Below, piece by piece: positions 34,120 to 43,310 of a stretch of DNA of 64,000 nucleotides. The translations under genes and the position numbers were made by a program. Position 1 is the stretch's first letter. Each line of letters opens with the position of its first letter. Source of the DNA: JBQCHF01 sp051953655 (GTDB lineage Bacteria; Actinomycetota; Actinomycetes; Motilibacterales; Motilibacteraceae); NCBI GenBank assembly GCA_051953655.1, contig JBQCIO010000141.1:1-64000 (forward strand). The letters are read 5' to 3'. The notes below the pieces were generated by a model, which was given only the letters and a program-made list of their open reading frames with translations, did no database searches and had not been told where the DNA came from.

Positions 34120-34133
34120 GGGACTCTCGTCCT
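34120..34133 (-). promoter_or_regulatory. DosR-like box upstream of CBS protein gene
   Basis: GGGAC-TCTC-GTCCT on the plus strand: one exact half-site, the other one base off, 4-nt spacer. It lies between the sensor-kinase stop and the CBS gene start, about 96 nt upstream of the latter. Confidence 0.5.
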
Positions 34134-34141
34134 GCGAAGGC

Positions 34142-36607
34142 TCAGCGGGCGGCGCGTGTCACCGCGTTGCGGACCGCGGCGGCCAGCTCCCCGGTGGTGA
34201 ACGGCTTGGCCAGGAACACGGCCGACCCGAGCAGGGGCTCGCTGCCGTGCACGGTGCGGGCGGGCCCGACGCCGGGGGCGTAGCCGCTCATGAGCACGGC
34301 GGCCAGGCGCGGGTGCTGCTCACGGAGCCGTTCGAGCAGGGCGTCGCCGGTGAGGCCCGGCATGACGACGTCGCTCACCAGCACCTGGACGCCGGCCAGC
34401 ACGTCGTGCGGCAGGGCGAGGGCCTGCTCGGGGCCGTCGGCCTCGAGGACGTCGTGGCCGAGGTGGGTGAGCAGCCGCGCGGTGAGCTGGCGCACCACCG
34501 GGTCGTCCTCGACGACGAGCACCCGCTCGCGCCCCGACGGCTGCGGCGGCTCCACCGGTGGCGGAGCGGCGGGGACGGCGGCGTCGTCCGCGGCGGGCAG
34601 CCAGACCGTGGCCGTCGTGCCGCGCCCGGCCACCGACTCGAGCGTGAGCAGGCCGTCGGACTGGCGGACGATGCCGTCGGCGACCGCCAGCCCCAGGCCG
34701 GTGCCGCGGCCGGTCGGCTTGGTCGTGAAGAACGGGTCGAGCGCCCGCGACAGGACGTCGGCGGTCATCCCGACGCCGTCGTCGCGCACCCGGACGGCCA
34801 CCAGGCGGGTGCCGAGGTCGGTCTGCAGGTCGGTGCGGCCGAGCCGGCGCAGGGCGGAGGCGTCCTCCACCCCCACCGACAGGGTCACCCGGCCCTGCCC
34901 GGAGCTGGCGAGCACCCGTTCGGTGACCGCGTCGCGGGCGTTGATGACGAGGTTGAGGATGACCTGCTCGAGCTGGCCGGCGTCGATGAGCACCGGGGGC
35001 ACGTCGGGCTCGCTGCGGTAGTGCAGGGAGACCCGTTCGTCCAGCACCCGGCGGACCAGCGGCACCAGCCGGGTCATCACCTCGTCGATCTGCACGACGA
35101 CGGGGTTGAGCACCTGCTGCCCGGTGAAGGCCAGCAGCTGCCGGGTGAGGGTGGCCCCCCGCTGGGTGACCTCCTCGATGGCCCGGGCGTCGTCGGCCGG
35201 CAGCGACCGCTCCTCCAGGGTCCGGCGCAGCAGTGCGGCGTTGACCCCGATGACGGTGAGCAGGTTGTTGACGTCGTGGGCGACCCCGGCCGCCAGCTGG
35301 CCCAGGTTCTCCGAGCGCTGGGCGTGCTGCAGCTGGGCCTGCAGCGACCGCTCCTCGGTGACGTCCCGCAGCGTCCCGCGCACGCCGATCGCCACTCCGT
35401 CGGCGTCGAGGACGGCCTCGCCCTCGGCGCGCAGCACCACGCTCTGCCCGTCCGGTCGGACCACCCGCAGGTCGGTGGGGACCGGGCGGCCGCTGGTCCG
35501 GGCCGCGTCGAGCATCCGCCGGGCGCGCTCGCGGTCCTCGGGGTGGATCAGCGCGAGCATCGCCTCGACCCGGGGCGGGACGGGGGCGGTGGCGGCGTCG
35601 GCGCCCGGCATCGCGTCGCCGGCCTCGGCGCTGCCGGCTCGCGGCAGGCCCAGCAGGTCGACCAGCTCGCTGCTGCTCTCGATCCCGGGCCGCTCGCCGC
35701 CCCAGCGCCACTCGTAGAAGCCGAGCCGGCCGATCCGGTAGGCCTCGTGCACGCGCCGCCCGGCCTCGCGCAGCGCCCGCGCGGACAGGTGCTGCTCGGT
35801 GGTGCGGCGGAACAGCACCATCAGGCCGTCGTCGGCGGGGATCAGCGTGCTCTGCCACCAGTCCTCGCGGCCGGTGCCGGGTTCGACCCAGTGGAACTCG
35901 TCGTCGCGGGGGACGCCGTCGGCCACCACGGCCGCGAAGGTGGCCAGCAGGCCGCTGCCGACGAACTCGGGGAACGACTCGCGCATGGTCCGCCCGAGCA
36001 GGCCGCCGCGGGTGGACAGGACCCGCGCCGCCGGGTTCACCATCCGGAAGGCGAAGTCCTCGATCTGCCCGTCGTCCCCGCGCACGGCGTCGACCACGAT
36101 GACGCCGTCGGCGCTGTTCTCCACGGCCTGCTCGAGCCGGTGCAGCACCTCGGCCCGCGTGTCCACGTCCAGGGAGGCGCGCAGCCGGATGTTCTCCACC
36201 GCGAGCGAGGTGACCGCGGCCACGAGGTCGAGGACGGTCTGCTCGTCGGCCGCTCCCTGCTCCGGGGCGGCGACCGCGCCGCGCACCCGCACGCTGCCGA
36301 TCGGCCGGCCGCCGGGGTCGCGGACCTCGGCGGTCAGCACGTCGGCGTCGCGGGCGCCGGTCAGGGCGTCGGTCAGGTCGCCGGTCAGGTCGCCGGTCAG
36401 GGGGTCGCCGGCGTCGGGCTCCCCGCCGCCCGCGCGCGCGGTCCGGACGCCGTCGGGCAGCCGCAGCTCGACGTGGGCGGCGTCGGCGTCGAGGACCTCG
36501 ACGACCAGCGCGACGACGGCCTGCAGCAGCGTCTCGAGCGAGGGGTGGTGGGACAGGTCCGCGGTGGCGCGGGCGATCGCGGCCGCCCGCCCGCGGCGCG
36601 TGCTCAC
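34142..36607 (-). CDS. hybrid sensor histidine kinase (GAF-PAS-PAS-HisKA-HATPase-REC)
   Basis: 821 residues from the GTG at 36607 (a longer reading from 36766 would include a repetitive leader and is less likely). No membrane segment. A GAF-like domain is followed by two PAS-type domains (RMVNPAARVLSTRGG, and the second ending RGTLRDVTEERSLQAQL), then HisKA with H444 in GVAHDVNNLL, an ATPase domain with N-box NLVINARDAV and G-box DGVGM, and a C-terminal receiver with D746 (VSDVVMPGLTGD). The HDxNN form of the H-box marks kinases that phosphorylate their own receiver. It sits next to the hypoxia-type cluster and may sense redox or oxygen, but the ligand is not evident. Confidence 0.9.
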   Translation of the reverse strand: MSTRRGRAAAIARATADLSHHPSLETLLQAVVALVVEVLDADAAHVELRLPDGVRTARAGGGEPDAGDPLTGDLTGDLTDALTGARDADVLTAEVRDPGGRPIGSVRVRGAVAAPEQGAADEQTVLDLVAAVTSLAVENIRLRASLDVDTRAEVLHRLEQAVENSADGVIVVDAVRGDDGQIEDFAFRMVNPAARVLSTRGGLLGRTMRESFPEFVGSGLLATFAAVVADGVPRDDEFHWVEPGTGREDWWQSTLIPADDGLMVLFRRTTEQHLSARALREAGRRVHEAYRIGRLGFYEWRWGGERPGIESSSELVDLLGLPRAGSAEAGDAMPGADAATAPVPPRVEAMLALIHPEDRERARRMLDAARTSGRPVPTDLRVVRPDGQSVVLRAEGEAVLDADGVAIGVRGTLRDVTEERSLQAQLQHAQRSENLGQLAAGVAHDVNNLLTVIGVNAALLRRTLEERSLPADDARAIEEVTQRGATLTRQLLAFTGQQVLNPVVVQIDEVMTRLVPLVRRVLDERVSLHYRSEPDVPPVLIDAGQLEQVILNLVINARDAVTERVLASSGQGRVTLSVGVEDASALRRLGRTDLQTDLGTRLVAVRVRDDGVGMTADVLSRALDPFFTTKPTGRGTGLGLAVADGIVRQSDGLLTLESVAGRGTTATVWLPAADDAAVPAAPPPVEPPQPSGRERVLVVEDDPVVRQLTARLLTHLGHDVLEADGPEQALALPHDVLAGVQVLVSDVVMPGLTGDALLERLREQHPRLAAVLMSGYAPGVGPARTVHGSEPLLGSAVFLAKPFTTGELAAAVRNAVTRAAR

Positions 36608-36657
36608 GCGCGCACGCGGCACGTCCGGTGAGGCGACCTCACGCACAGCTCCCCCGT

Positions 36658-36716
36658 GTCCTGCTTCGACTGCGTCCTGCTTCGCCTGTCGTGCTTCGAC
36701 TGTCGTGCTCCGCCGG
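36658..36716. repeat. short imperfect tandem repeat upstream of hybrid kinase
   Basis: Units beginning GTCSTGCTYCG start at 36658, 36674, 36688 and 36702 (periods 16, 14 and 14). They lie in the 282-nt space before the kinase and could bind a protein. Apart from this repeat the space holds nothing I can identify. Confidence 0.5.
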
Positions 36717-36889
36717 TCCGGCTCGGACCGTCCTGCTCCCGCCGGGCCGGCGACGGCCCGGCCCACCCGCAGCGTACGTGGCTGCGGGGAGGCTTGGCCG
36801 GGGATGCCCGGATCGGCCCCCGGGCCGGGGACGCGGAGCAGCCGCGCGGTCGCACGGTGCGGTCGCGGCTCGGGCTGGGGCCGGCCCGG

Positions 36890-37804
36890 TCAGCAGGCCC
36901 GCAGCGCGGCCCGCGCCGCCTGCCCGGCCCTGGCGCCGTAGCCGCCGCCGAACAGCACCGCGTGCACGAGCAGGGGCACCACCTGGTGCAGCGGCACCCG
37001 CTGCTGCCAGCCGTCGGCGAGCGGCCCGCCGCTGTCGTGCGCCGTCTCGGCGTAGGCGGCCAGCACACGCTCGAGGTGCGGGCAGCCGAAGAGGGCGAGC
37101 ATGGCCAGGTCGGTCTCGCGGTGGCCCGCGTGGCACGCCGGGTCGATGAGGCGGGCGTCCCCGTCCGCCCCCCACAGGACGTTGCCCGACCACAGGTCGC
37201 CGTGCAGCAGCGCCGCGGGCTCGTCCGGACCGGCCAGCTCGCCGGCCCGCTCGCACACGGCGTCGACGTCGGCGGCGTCCTCCGGGGAGAGGCTGCCCCG
37301 GTCGCGGGCCATCCGCGCGTAGGGCAGGACCCGCTGCTCGACCCACCAGGGCGCCCAGCGGGTGCCGGTGCCGGCCGGGAGCGACAGCGGCCCGAGAAAC
37401 CCGGGCGACCCGGGCCGGTCAGGTGTCCCTCCGAGGTTGCCGAAGCGGGCGCCGGGGGCGAGCGCGGCGTGGGTGGCGACCAGCCGGCGGCCGAGGCGCT
37501 CGGCGGCGGCGGCGGTGCCGGGCGGGCCGGCGGGCACCCACTCGAGCACCAGCACCTCGGCGTCGGCGGCCAGGACCCGCGGCACCGGGACGCCGTCGGT
37601 GGCCTCGCCCAGCCGGCGAAGGCCCGCGGCCTCGGCGGGGAACAGGGCCGGCGGGCTGCCGGGCAGGGTCTTGGCGAAGACGGTGCGGCCGTCGACCAGC
37701 GTGACCTGCCAGGCGCGGGCGACGTCGCCGCCGGCCACCGGCGCGCACCCGGTCGCCCGCACCTGCAGTGCCTTGGCCACCTGTTCGGCCGCGCGGGGGA
37801 GCAC
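36890..37804 (-). CDS. fructosamine kinase family protein
   Basis: 304 residues, GTG start 3 nt after the upstream phosphatase stop. Protein-kinase-like fold: the lysine in TVFAKTLPG, the catalytic loop ALLHGDLWSGNVLW and the metal-binding LIDPACHAGHRETDLAM are diagnostic of fructosamine/ketosamine-3-kinases. It phosphorylates Amadori products on glycated proteins, causing their breakdown, so acts in deglycation. The pairing with a low-molecular-weight tyrosine phosphatase is common in actinobacteria; in some bacteria the phosphatase partner dephosphorylates small ketosamine-type substrates. Confidence 0.92.
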   Translation of the reverse strand: MLPRAAEQVAKALQVRATGCAPVAGGDVARAWQVTLVDGRTVFAKTLPGSPPALFPAEAAGLRRLGEATDGVPVPRVLAADAEVLVLEWVPAGPPGTAAAAERLGRRLVATHAALAPGARFGNLGGTPDRPGSPGFLGPLSLPAGTGTRWAPWWVEQRVLPYARMARDRGSLSPEDAADVDAVCERAGELAGPDEPAALLHGDLWSGNVLWGADGDARLIDPACHAGHRETDLAMLALFGCPHLERVLAAYAETAHDSGGPLADGWQQRVPLHQVVPLLVHAVLFGGGYGARAGQAARAALRAC

Positions 37805-37807
37805 CGG

Positions 37808-38422
37808 TCAGGCCTGCTGCTCGAGCGGGTCGTCGGCGCATTCGTCGGCAGATTCGTCGGCTGGGTGATCGCGGGGGCCGGTGGCGCCGTGCATGTCCCG
37901 GCGCGCGTCGAGCGGCAGGTCCAGCTCGGTGCGCAGGTGGTCCAGCAGCCCCTCCACCGCGGCCTCCACCTGGTCCAGCACCAGGTCGAAGCCCTCGCGG
38001 CCGCCGTAGTAGGGGTCGGGGACGTCCAGCGCGCTCTCCGGTGCCTCGTCCAGCGACGGGTCGAACGAGCGCAGCAGCCGCACCTTGTCCGCCGCCTCCT
38101 CGTCCGGGGCCATCCGCAGCAGCTCGCGCAGGTGGCCGCGGTCCAGGGCCAGCACGAGGTCGCGCTCGGCGAACCAGGAGGGGTCGAACCGGCGGGCCAC
38201 GTGGTCGAGGGCGTAGCCCCGGCGGGTCAGCGAGGCGAGGGCCCGCGGGTCGGCGTCCTGCCCCACGTGCCAGCCGCCGGTCCCCGCGCTGTCGACGTCC
38301 ACCAGGCCGTCCAGCCCCTCGGCGGCGAGCCGGTGGCGCAGCACCGCCTCCGCGACGGGGGAGCGGCAGATGTTCCCCGAGCAGACGAAGCACACCCGGT
38401 AGCTCATCGCCTCATCGCTCAC
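37808..38422 (-). CDS. low molecular weight protein tyrosine phosphatase
   Basis: 204 residues from the GTG at 38422 (GGGGAGG upstream); ATG 38407 is possible. P-loop CSGNICRS with nucleophile C14 and R20; the general-acid loop is DVPDPYYGG. The C-terminal 40 residues are an acidic Asp/Glu-rich tail beyond the family core (ADESADECADDPLEQQA), partly encoded by a small repeat of ATTCGTCGGC type. It is transcribed with the fructosamine kinase and probably cooperates with it. Confidence 0.93.
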   Translation of the reverse strand: MSDEAMSYRVCFVCSGNICRSPVAEAVLRHRLAAEGLDGLVDVDSAGTGGWHVGQDADPRALASLTRRGYALDHVARRFDPSWFAERDLVLALDRGHLRELLRMAPDEEAADKVRLLRSFDPSLDEAPESALDVPDPYYGGREGFDLVLDQVEAAVEGLLDHLRTELDLPLDARRDMHGATGPRDHPADESADECADDPLEQQA

Positions 38423-38482
38423 CCGCCCATCCTCCCCGTCCGTGCCCGTTCCGCGCACGCACCGTGCGCGCGGGTCGGGCCG

Positions 38483-39364
38483 TCAGTCGACGGGCTCGGC
38501 GGCCGGCACCCGGGCCGGGACGGGGTGCGGCGCCACGGCCGGCACCGCCACGGGCCGCCGACGGGCGAGCAGCGCCTCCGCCCCGCCCTGCACGGCGACC
38601 GCCGCGGCCACGATGCCCGCGGCCACGATGCCGTCGAGCCACCAGTGGTTGGCGGTCACCACGACCACCAGCACGGTGAGCGCGGTGTGCACCGGACCGA
38701 ACCAGCGCCACGGCGCGGGGGCGTAGCGCAGCACGAACCCGCCCACGATGACCGCCCAGGCCACGTGCACCGACGGCATCGCGGCCAGCTGGTCGGCGAT
38801 GCCGCTGCCGAACGCCCCGTAGACCGACTGCCCGTAGCGCAGCGCGGTGTCCACGAAGCCGAGATCCCGCAGCATCCGGGGCGGGGCCACCGGGACCAGC
38901 TGCACCAGCAGGCAGGTGAGCGTGGACAGCACGACGACGTTCCGGGCCCGGGCGAACGCCTCGCGGTGCCGCCAGAACATCCACAGCACGAACAGCACCA
39001 TCGAGTTCAGGTGCGCGTAGAGGTAGTAGGCGTTCAGGGCCTTCACCAGCAGAGGCACGGGCAGGAACAGGTGCTGCAGCCACACCTCGCTGGGCAGGCC
39101 GAGCGCGCGCTCGACGTCCCACACCCCGCGGGCGTTGGCGAACGCGCCGTCGACGCGGGTGTGCGCGAACCGCCCCACGTACTGGTAGAGCCCGAGCAGC
39201 CCGCACACCAGCGCGAACTCGCGGCCGAAGCCGGCGGCCGCCGCGACCGGGCGCGGAACCTGACCGGAGCGGCTGCGGGCCACCGCGGTCGCGATCCCCC
39301 AGAGCAGCAGGAAGCCGGCGCACAGGGTGAGCGACAGCTGCCAGCTCGGGCTCAGGTGGGGCAC
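38483..39364 (-). CDS. PAP2-superfamily membrane phosphatase-like protein
   Basis: 293 residues, about six membrane helices. Phosphatase motifs of the PAP2_3 (inositolphosphorylceramide synthase/phosphatase-like) group: [32 protein letters not shown] (catalytic His), and [12 protein letters not shown] (second His and Asp). It probably acts on lipid phosphates or transfers phospho-head groups at the membrane. The substrate is unknown. It starts just beyond the terminator of the sugar porter. Confidence 0.88.
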   Translation of the reverse strand: MPHLSPSWQLSLTLCAGFLLLWGIATAVARSRSGQVPRPVAAAAGFGREFALVCGLLGLYQYVGRFAHTRVDGAFANARGVWDVERALGLPSEVWLQHLFLPVPLLVKALNAYYLYAHLNSMVLFVLWMFWRHREAFARARNVVVLSTLTCLLVQLVPVAPPRMLRDLGFVDTALRYGQSVYGAFGSGIADQLAAMPSVHVAWAVIVGGFVLRYAPAPWRWFGPVHTALTVLVVVVTANHWWLDGIVAAGIVAAAVAVQGGAEALLARRRPVAVPAVAPHPVPARVPAAEPVD

Positions 39365-39406
39365 CGGGACACGCTAGCCGGGCGGCGCCGCCCGGCGTCC
39401 TCGCGT

Positions 39407-39442
39407 CCGGAGGATCGTCACCCATCGGTGACGATCCTCCGG
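39407..39442 (-). terminator. strong terminator hairpin after sugar porter
   Basis: CCGGAGGATCGTCACC (39407-39422) and its exact complement (39427-39442) form a perfect 16-bp stem with a 4-nt loop, 17 nt downstream of the sugar porter stop. It should insulate the PAP2 gene that follows on the same strand. Confidence 0.8.
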
Positions 39443-39459
39443 GTGGCCGCCGGGGCGGA

Positions 39460-40944
39460 TCAGCTGGTGCGGGCCGCCTCGGCGGTCCGGTTGCCGCGCA
39501 CGTGCACCGCGCCGTCCATGTCCTCGAGCTCGCGGCCCTTGGTCTCGGGCACCTTGGCCAGCACGAAGAAGAAGCTGATCGCGGCGAACACGGTGTAGAA
39601 GCCGTAGGCGAACCAGAGCGCGACGTCCTTGCTCATCACCGGGAACGTGGTGGTGATGGCGAAGTTGGCCAGCCACTGCGCCGCAGCGGCGACCGCGAGG
39701 GCAGCGGCCCGGATCTTGTTCGGGAACATCTCGCCGAGCAGCACCCAGACGACCGGGCCCCAGGAGACGCCGAACGCGACCACGTAGACGTTGGCGGCGA
39801 TCAGCGCGATGGTGCCGTAGGGCTGCGCCAGCTGCGGGTTGTCTCCCACGAACGTGGCCTGCGTGAAGCAGATCGTCATGGCCAGCAGCGAGAGGACCAT
39901 GCCGGCCGAGCCGACCAGCAGCAGCGGGCGCCGGCCGACCTTGTCCACGAGGGCGATGGCCACGAGCGTGACCACCACGTTGGTGACCGAGGTGATGACC
40001 GAGAACGTGAACGAGTCGCTCTCGCTGAAGCCCACGGACTGCCACAGCGACGTCGAGTAGTAGAAGATCACGTTGATGCCGACGAACTGCTGGAAGACCG
40101 ACAGCAGGATCCCGACCCAGACCACCGGGAGCAGGCCGAACCGCTGGCCCTTGAGGTCGGCCAGCGAGGGCTTGTCCTCGCGCCGGATGGTCCGCTCGAT
40201 GTCGCGCACCTTGTCCTCGGGCCGCTGCAGGCCCAGGACGCGGCGCAGGACGTCGGCGGCCCGCTGGGTCTCGCCCTTGGCCACCAGGTAGCGCGGGGAC
40301 TCCGGGATCCGCAGCGCCAGCACGCCGTAGACCACCGAGGGCACCACGCCGACGAGGAACATCCACCGCCAGGCCGGCAGGCCGAGCGCGAAGTCCTGGT
40401 CGGCGCCGCCGGCGAGCCGGGCCAGCGCGGTGTCCGACAGCAGTGCGACGAAGATGCCCGTCACGATGGCCAGCTGCTGCAGCGAGCCGAGCCGGCCGCG
40501 CAGGTGCGCCGGGGCGATCTCGGCGATGTAGGCCGGGGCGATGACCGAGGCGATGCCGATGCCCAGGCCGCCGACGAACCGCCAGATCACCAGGTCCCAC
40601 ACGGAGAACGCCAGGCCGGCGCCGATCGAGCTGACCAGGAAGAGGCCCGAGCCGAGCAGCATCACCTTGATCCGCCCCCACCGGTCGGCGAGGCGGCCGG
40701 CGTACCAGGCGCCGACGGCCGAGCCGAGCAGCGCGACGGCCACCGCGAGGCCGGTCACGAACGGCGACAGCGAGAAGGCGTCGCTGATGGCCGTGACCGC
40801 ACCGTTGATGACCGCGGTGTCGAACCCGAACAGGAAGCCGCCGATCGCGGCCACCACGGAGACCAGCACCGCGGTGCCGGTGGTGTTGCCCCGCTCCGCC
40901 CCGCTCCTGATGTCCGCCGCTCCGGACCCCGCTCCGGTCGCCAT
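39460..40944 (-). CDS. sugar porter family MFS transporter
   Basis: 494 residues, twelve membrane segments. Sugar-porter signatures: [14 protein letters not shown] in helix 1, [14 protein letters not shown] between helices 2 and 3, [45 protein letters not shown] in helix 7 and [11 protein letters not shown] near the C-terminus. It is likely a proton-coupled glucose/hexose importer like GlcP or XylE-type carriers; the exact sugar is not inferable. Monocistronic, ending in a perfect hairpin. Confidence 0.95.
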   Translation of the reverse strand: MATGAGSGAADIRSGAERGNTTGTAVLVSVVAAIGGFLFGFDTAVINGAVTAISDAFSLSPFVTGLAVAVALLGSAVGAWYAGRLADRWGRIKVMLLGSGLFLVSSIGAGLAFSVWDLVIWRFVGGLGIGIASVIAPAYIAEIAPAHLRGRLGSLQQLAIVTGIFVALLSDTALARLAGGADQDFALGLPAWRWMFLVGVVPSVVYGVLALRIPESPRYLVAKGETQRAADVLRRVLGLQRPEDKVRDIERTIRREDKPSLADLKGQRFGLLPVVWVGILLSVFQQFVGINVIFYYSTSLWQSVGFSESDSFTFSVITSVTNVVVTLVAIALVDKVGRRPLLLVGSAGMVLSLLAMTICFTQATFVGDNPQLAQPYGTIALIAANVYVVAFGVSWGPVVWVLLGEMFPNKIRAAALAVAAAAQWLANFAITTTFPVMSKDVALWFAYGFYTVFAAISFFFVLAKVPETKGRELEDMDGAVHVRGNRTAEAARTS

Positions 40945-41145
40945 CGCTCGCCCCTCTCCGCCCGGCGACGCTGCCAGGCACCAGAGGTGCGCTTTACCCG
41001 CCCACGACCAAGAGCATCCCCGTGCGCCGGTTCACAGCGGTCGAGACCGCGCCTCGCACGACGCCGACCAGCGTCGCTGCGCGCCAGGTCCGGGCGGCCG
41101 GCTCCGCCTCGGGCGACGGCTCGGGCTCCGCCTACAGTGACGCCC

Positions 41146-42327
41146 ATGAGCGAGGTCGCTTCCGCCCACAGCGCCGTGCCGGACACCCAGAACCCGCCCA
41201 GCCCGTCCGACGCCCCGGAGCCGCGGGTGGCCGACGTGACGCAGCCGCCGGCCGGCCCCCGGCTGCGCCCGGCGCTGGACGCCGTCCCGGCCTACGTGCC
41301 GGGCCGCCCGGCCCAGGCCCGCCAGGGCATGCAGACCTGGAAGCTGTCCTCCAACGAGAACCCCTACCCGCCGCTGCCCAGCGTGCTGGAGGTGGTCCGG
41401 TCCGAGGCGGAGTCGTTCCAGCGCTACCCGGACATGTTCGCCACCGCGCTGGTGGCCGAGATCGCCGACCGCTTCGACGTCCCCGTGGAGCACGTGGCCA
41501 CCGGCACCGGCAGCGTCGGCGTGCTCGGGCAGATCGTGCAGGCGGTGGCCGGCGAGGGCGACGAGGTCGTCTACGCCTGGCGCTCGTTCGAGGCCTACCC
41601 GATCGTCGTGCAGGTGGCCGGTGCGACGTCGGTGCAGGTGCCGCTCACCGCCGACGAGCGGCACGACCTGCCGGCCATGCTCGGAGCCATCACCCCGCGC
41701 ACGCGCCTGGTCCTGGTCTGCACCCCCAACAACCCGACCGGCACCGCGCTTCATCGCGCCGAGCTCGAGCGGTTCCTCGACGCCGTGCCCCAGGACGTGC
41801 TGGTGGTGATCGACGAGGCCTACCGTGAGTTCGTCCGCGACGACGACGTGCCCGACGCCCTCGACCTCTACCGAGACCGGCCCAACGTGGCGGTGCTGCG
41901 CACCTTCTCCAAGGCCTACGGCCTGGCCGGGCTGCGGGTCGGCTTCGCCGTGGCCCACGCCCCCGTGGCCGCGGCGCTGCGCAAGACCGCGGTGCCCTTC
42001 GGCGTCAGCGGGCTGGCGCAGGCCGCGGCGATCGCCTCGCTGCGGCACGAGGACGAGCTGCTCGAGCGGGTCGAGGCGCTGGTCGGCGAGCGGGTGCGGG
42101 TGCTGACCGCGCTGCGCGAGCAGGGCTGGACCGTGCCCGACACCGAGGCCAACTTCGTCTGGCTGCGCCTCGGCGAGCGGACCCAGGAGTTCGCCGCGGC
42201 CTGCGAGGCGGCCGGGGTGTCGGTCCGCCCGTTCGGTGCCGAGGGGGTGCGGGTCAGCATCGGCGAGGTCGAGGCCAACGACCTCTTCCTGGACGTCGCG
42301 TCCCGGTTCCGTGCCGCCCAGGGCTGA
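41146..42327 (+). CDS. hisC: histidinol-phosphate / aromatic aminotransferase
   Basis: 393 residues from the ATG at 41146. PLP-dependent fold type [16 protein letters not shown] at the N-terminus, [15 protein letters not shown] binding the cofactor phosphate, [19 protein letters not shown], and the PLP lysine K256 in [14 protein letters not shown]. The sequence around [12 protein letters not shown] resembles the Pat/HisC2 branch of actinobacteria, which can transaminate aromatic amino acids; no other his genes are nearby, favouring that role. Reaction assignment between histidine and aromatic pathways is uncertain. Confidence 0.9.
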   Translation: MSEVASAHSAVPDTQNPPSPSDAPEPRVADVTQPPAGPRLRPALDAVPAYVPGRPAQARQGMQTWKLSSNENPYPPLPSVLEVVRSEAESFQRYPDMFATALVAEIADRFDVPVEHVATGTGSVGVLGQIVQAVAGEGDEVVYAWRSFEAYPIVVQVAGATSVQVPLTADERHDLPAMLGAITPRTRLVLVCTPNNPTGTALHRAELERFLDAVPQDVLVVIDEAYREFVRDDDVPDALDLYRDRPNVAVLRTFSKAYGLAGLRVGFAVAHAPVAAALRKTAVPFGVSGLAQAAAIASLRHEDELLERVEALVGERVRVLTALREQGWTVPDTEANFVWLRLGERTQEFAAACEAAGVSVRPFGAEGVRVSIGEVEANDLFLDVASRFRAAQG

Positions 42328-42337
42328 TCCGGTCGAC

Positions 42338-42685
42338 GTGCGCCTGATCCCCTTCGACGCCGGCCGCGGTGCCGACATCACCCGCTTCGGCACCCACGGC
42401 GTGCGCGGGGTTCCGCTGGCCCGCGCCACCGAGCTCGCCCGCTACTCGGTGCTCGTCATGCACCTCGACCCCGGCGGCGCCGTCGGCCGGCACGAGGCCG
42501 TCGTCGACCAGCTGTTCGCGGTGGTGGCCGGCAGCGGCTGGGCCGAGGGCGCCGACGGCGGCCGGGTGGACGTGGCCGCCGGCCAGGCGGTGCTCTGGGA
42601 GGCCGGCGAGGAGCACGCCGCCGGCACCGACGTCGGCCTGACCGCCCTCGTCGTCGAGGCCGACGAGCTCACGCCGCCCAGCTGA
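42338..42685 (+). CDS. small cupin-domain protein
   Basis: 115 residues; the GTG at 42338 fits the usual fold start (VRLIPFDAG) but has no clear ribosome site. A single cupin: HLDPGGAVGRHEAVVDQLFAVVAGSGW then GQAVLWEAGEEHAAGTD. Metal-binding residues are only partly conserved (one His in each motif). It starts 10 nt after the aminotransferase and is probably co-transcribed. Function unknown. Confidence 0.8.
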   Translation: MRLIPFDAGRGADITRFGTHGVRGVPLARATELARYSVLVMHLDPGGAVGRHEAVVDQLFAVVAGSGWAEGADGGRVDVAAGQAVLWEAGEEHAAGTDVGLTALVVEADELTPPS

Positions 42686-42723
42686 GCCGAGACACGTCCG
42701 CAGGTCGACCCCCCGCCGGGCGT

Positions 42724-42827
42724 TGACCGATTTGCGCACATACCCCCCGTCTTCGAACCGGCGTGTCGCGCGGTGCGAGGGCCGACGCGCCGTCGCCGAC
42801 GAGCAGGGTGTGTGCGCAAAACGGTCA
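42724..42827. repeat. long inverted repeat upstream of hypothetical gene
   Basis: TGACCGATTTGCGCACATACC on the left (42724-42744) and its near-exact complement on the right (42807-42827) differ at 2 of 21 positions and are separated by about 60 nt. The segment ACCGGCGTGTCGCGC in the spacer recurs exactly inside the intergenic element at 50553-50965. It could be an operator pair or a degenerate small mobile repeat. The left arm begins in TTGACC, a possible -35 box. Confidence 0.6.
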
Positions 42828-42848
42828 CAGGGGGGCTGACCAGCCCGC

Positions 42849-43232
42849 TCAGGGCTCCCGCTCGGCCTTCGCCGGCGGCGGGCCGCCGTTCAGCGGCCGG
42901 CGCGGCTCCCGGTCCCCGGCCGCACCGCCGCCGTCGTCGACCACCGGCACCAGCACCCCGCGCCGGTAGGGGCCGAAGAGCGCGCGCGGGCGGTGCACGG
43001 TCACCCGGCCCAGCGCGTGCCGGCCCCCGACGCGCCGCAGCGCCTCGGTGACGACGGCGGCCACCTCGCGGGCCGCACCCACCGGGTCGTCGGTGCGCCG
43101 GTCGGACACGACGACGTAGCGGTCGAGCAGACGGACGCCGTCCGGCAGCGCCGCGCGCAGGGTGGCCGCGTCGGGCTCGCGCAGCGGCGGCTCCACGAGC
43201 ACGATCACCTCGACCTCGCGCGCCACGGCCAC
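42849..43232 (-). CDS. hypothetical protein
   Basis: 127 residues, GTG start. I do not recognise it. The N-terminal half alternates strands and helices (REVEVIVLVEPPLREPDAATLRAAL in two parts, then RYVVVSDRRTDDPVGAAREVAAVVTEAL); the C-terminus is disordered and Pro/Gly/Arg-rich. No membrane segment or catalytic motif is visible. It stands alone behind the inverted repeat at 42724-42827, which may be its control region. Confidence 0.6.
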   Translation of the reverse strand: MAVAREVEVIVLVEPPLREPDAATLRAALPDGVRLLDRYVVVSDRRTDDPVGAAREVAAVVTEALRRVGGRHALGRVTVHRPRALFGPYRRGVLVPVVDDGGGAAGDREPRRPLNGGPPPAKAEREP

Positions 43233-43310
43233 GTCGTCGCCCCCTCCGCCCGGCTGCCCCCAGCAAACCGCGCCGGGACGAGCGCGGGAAGGGACCGCCG
43301 GGGACGAGGG

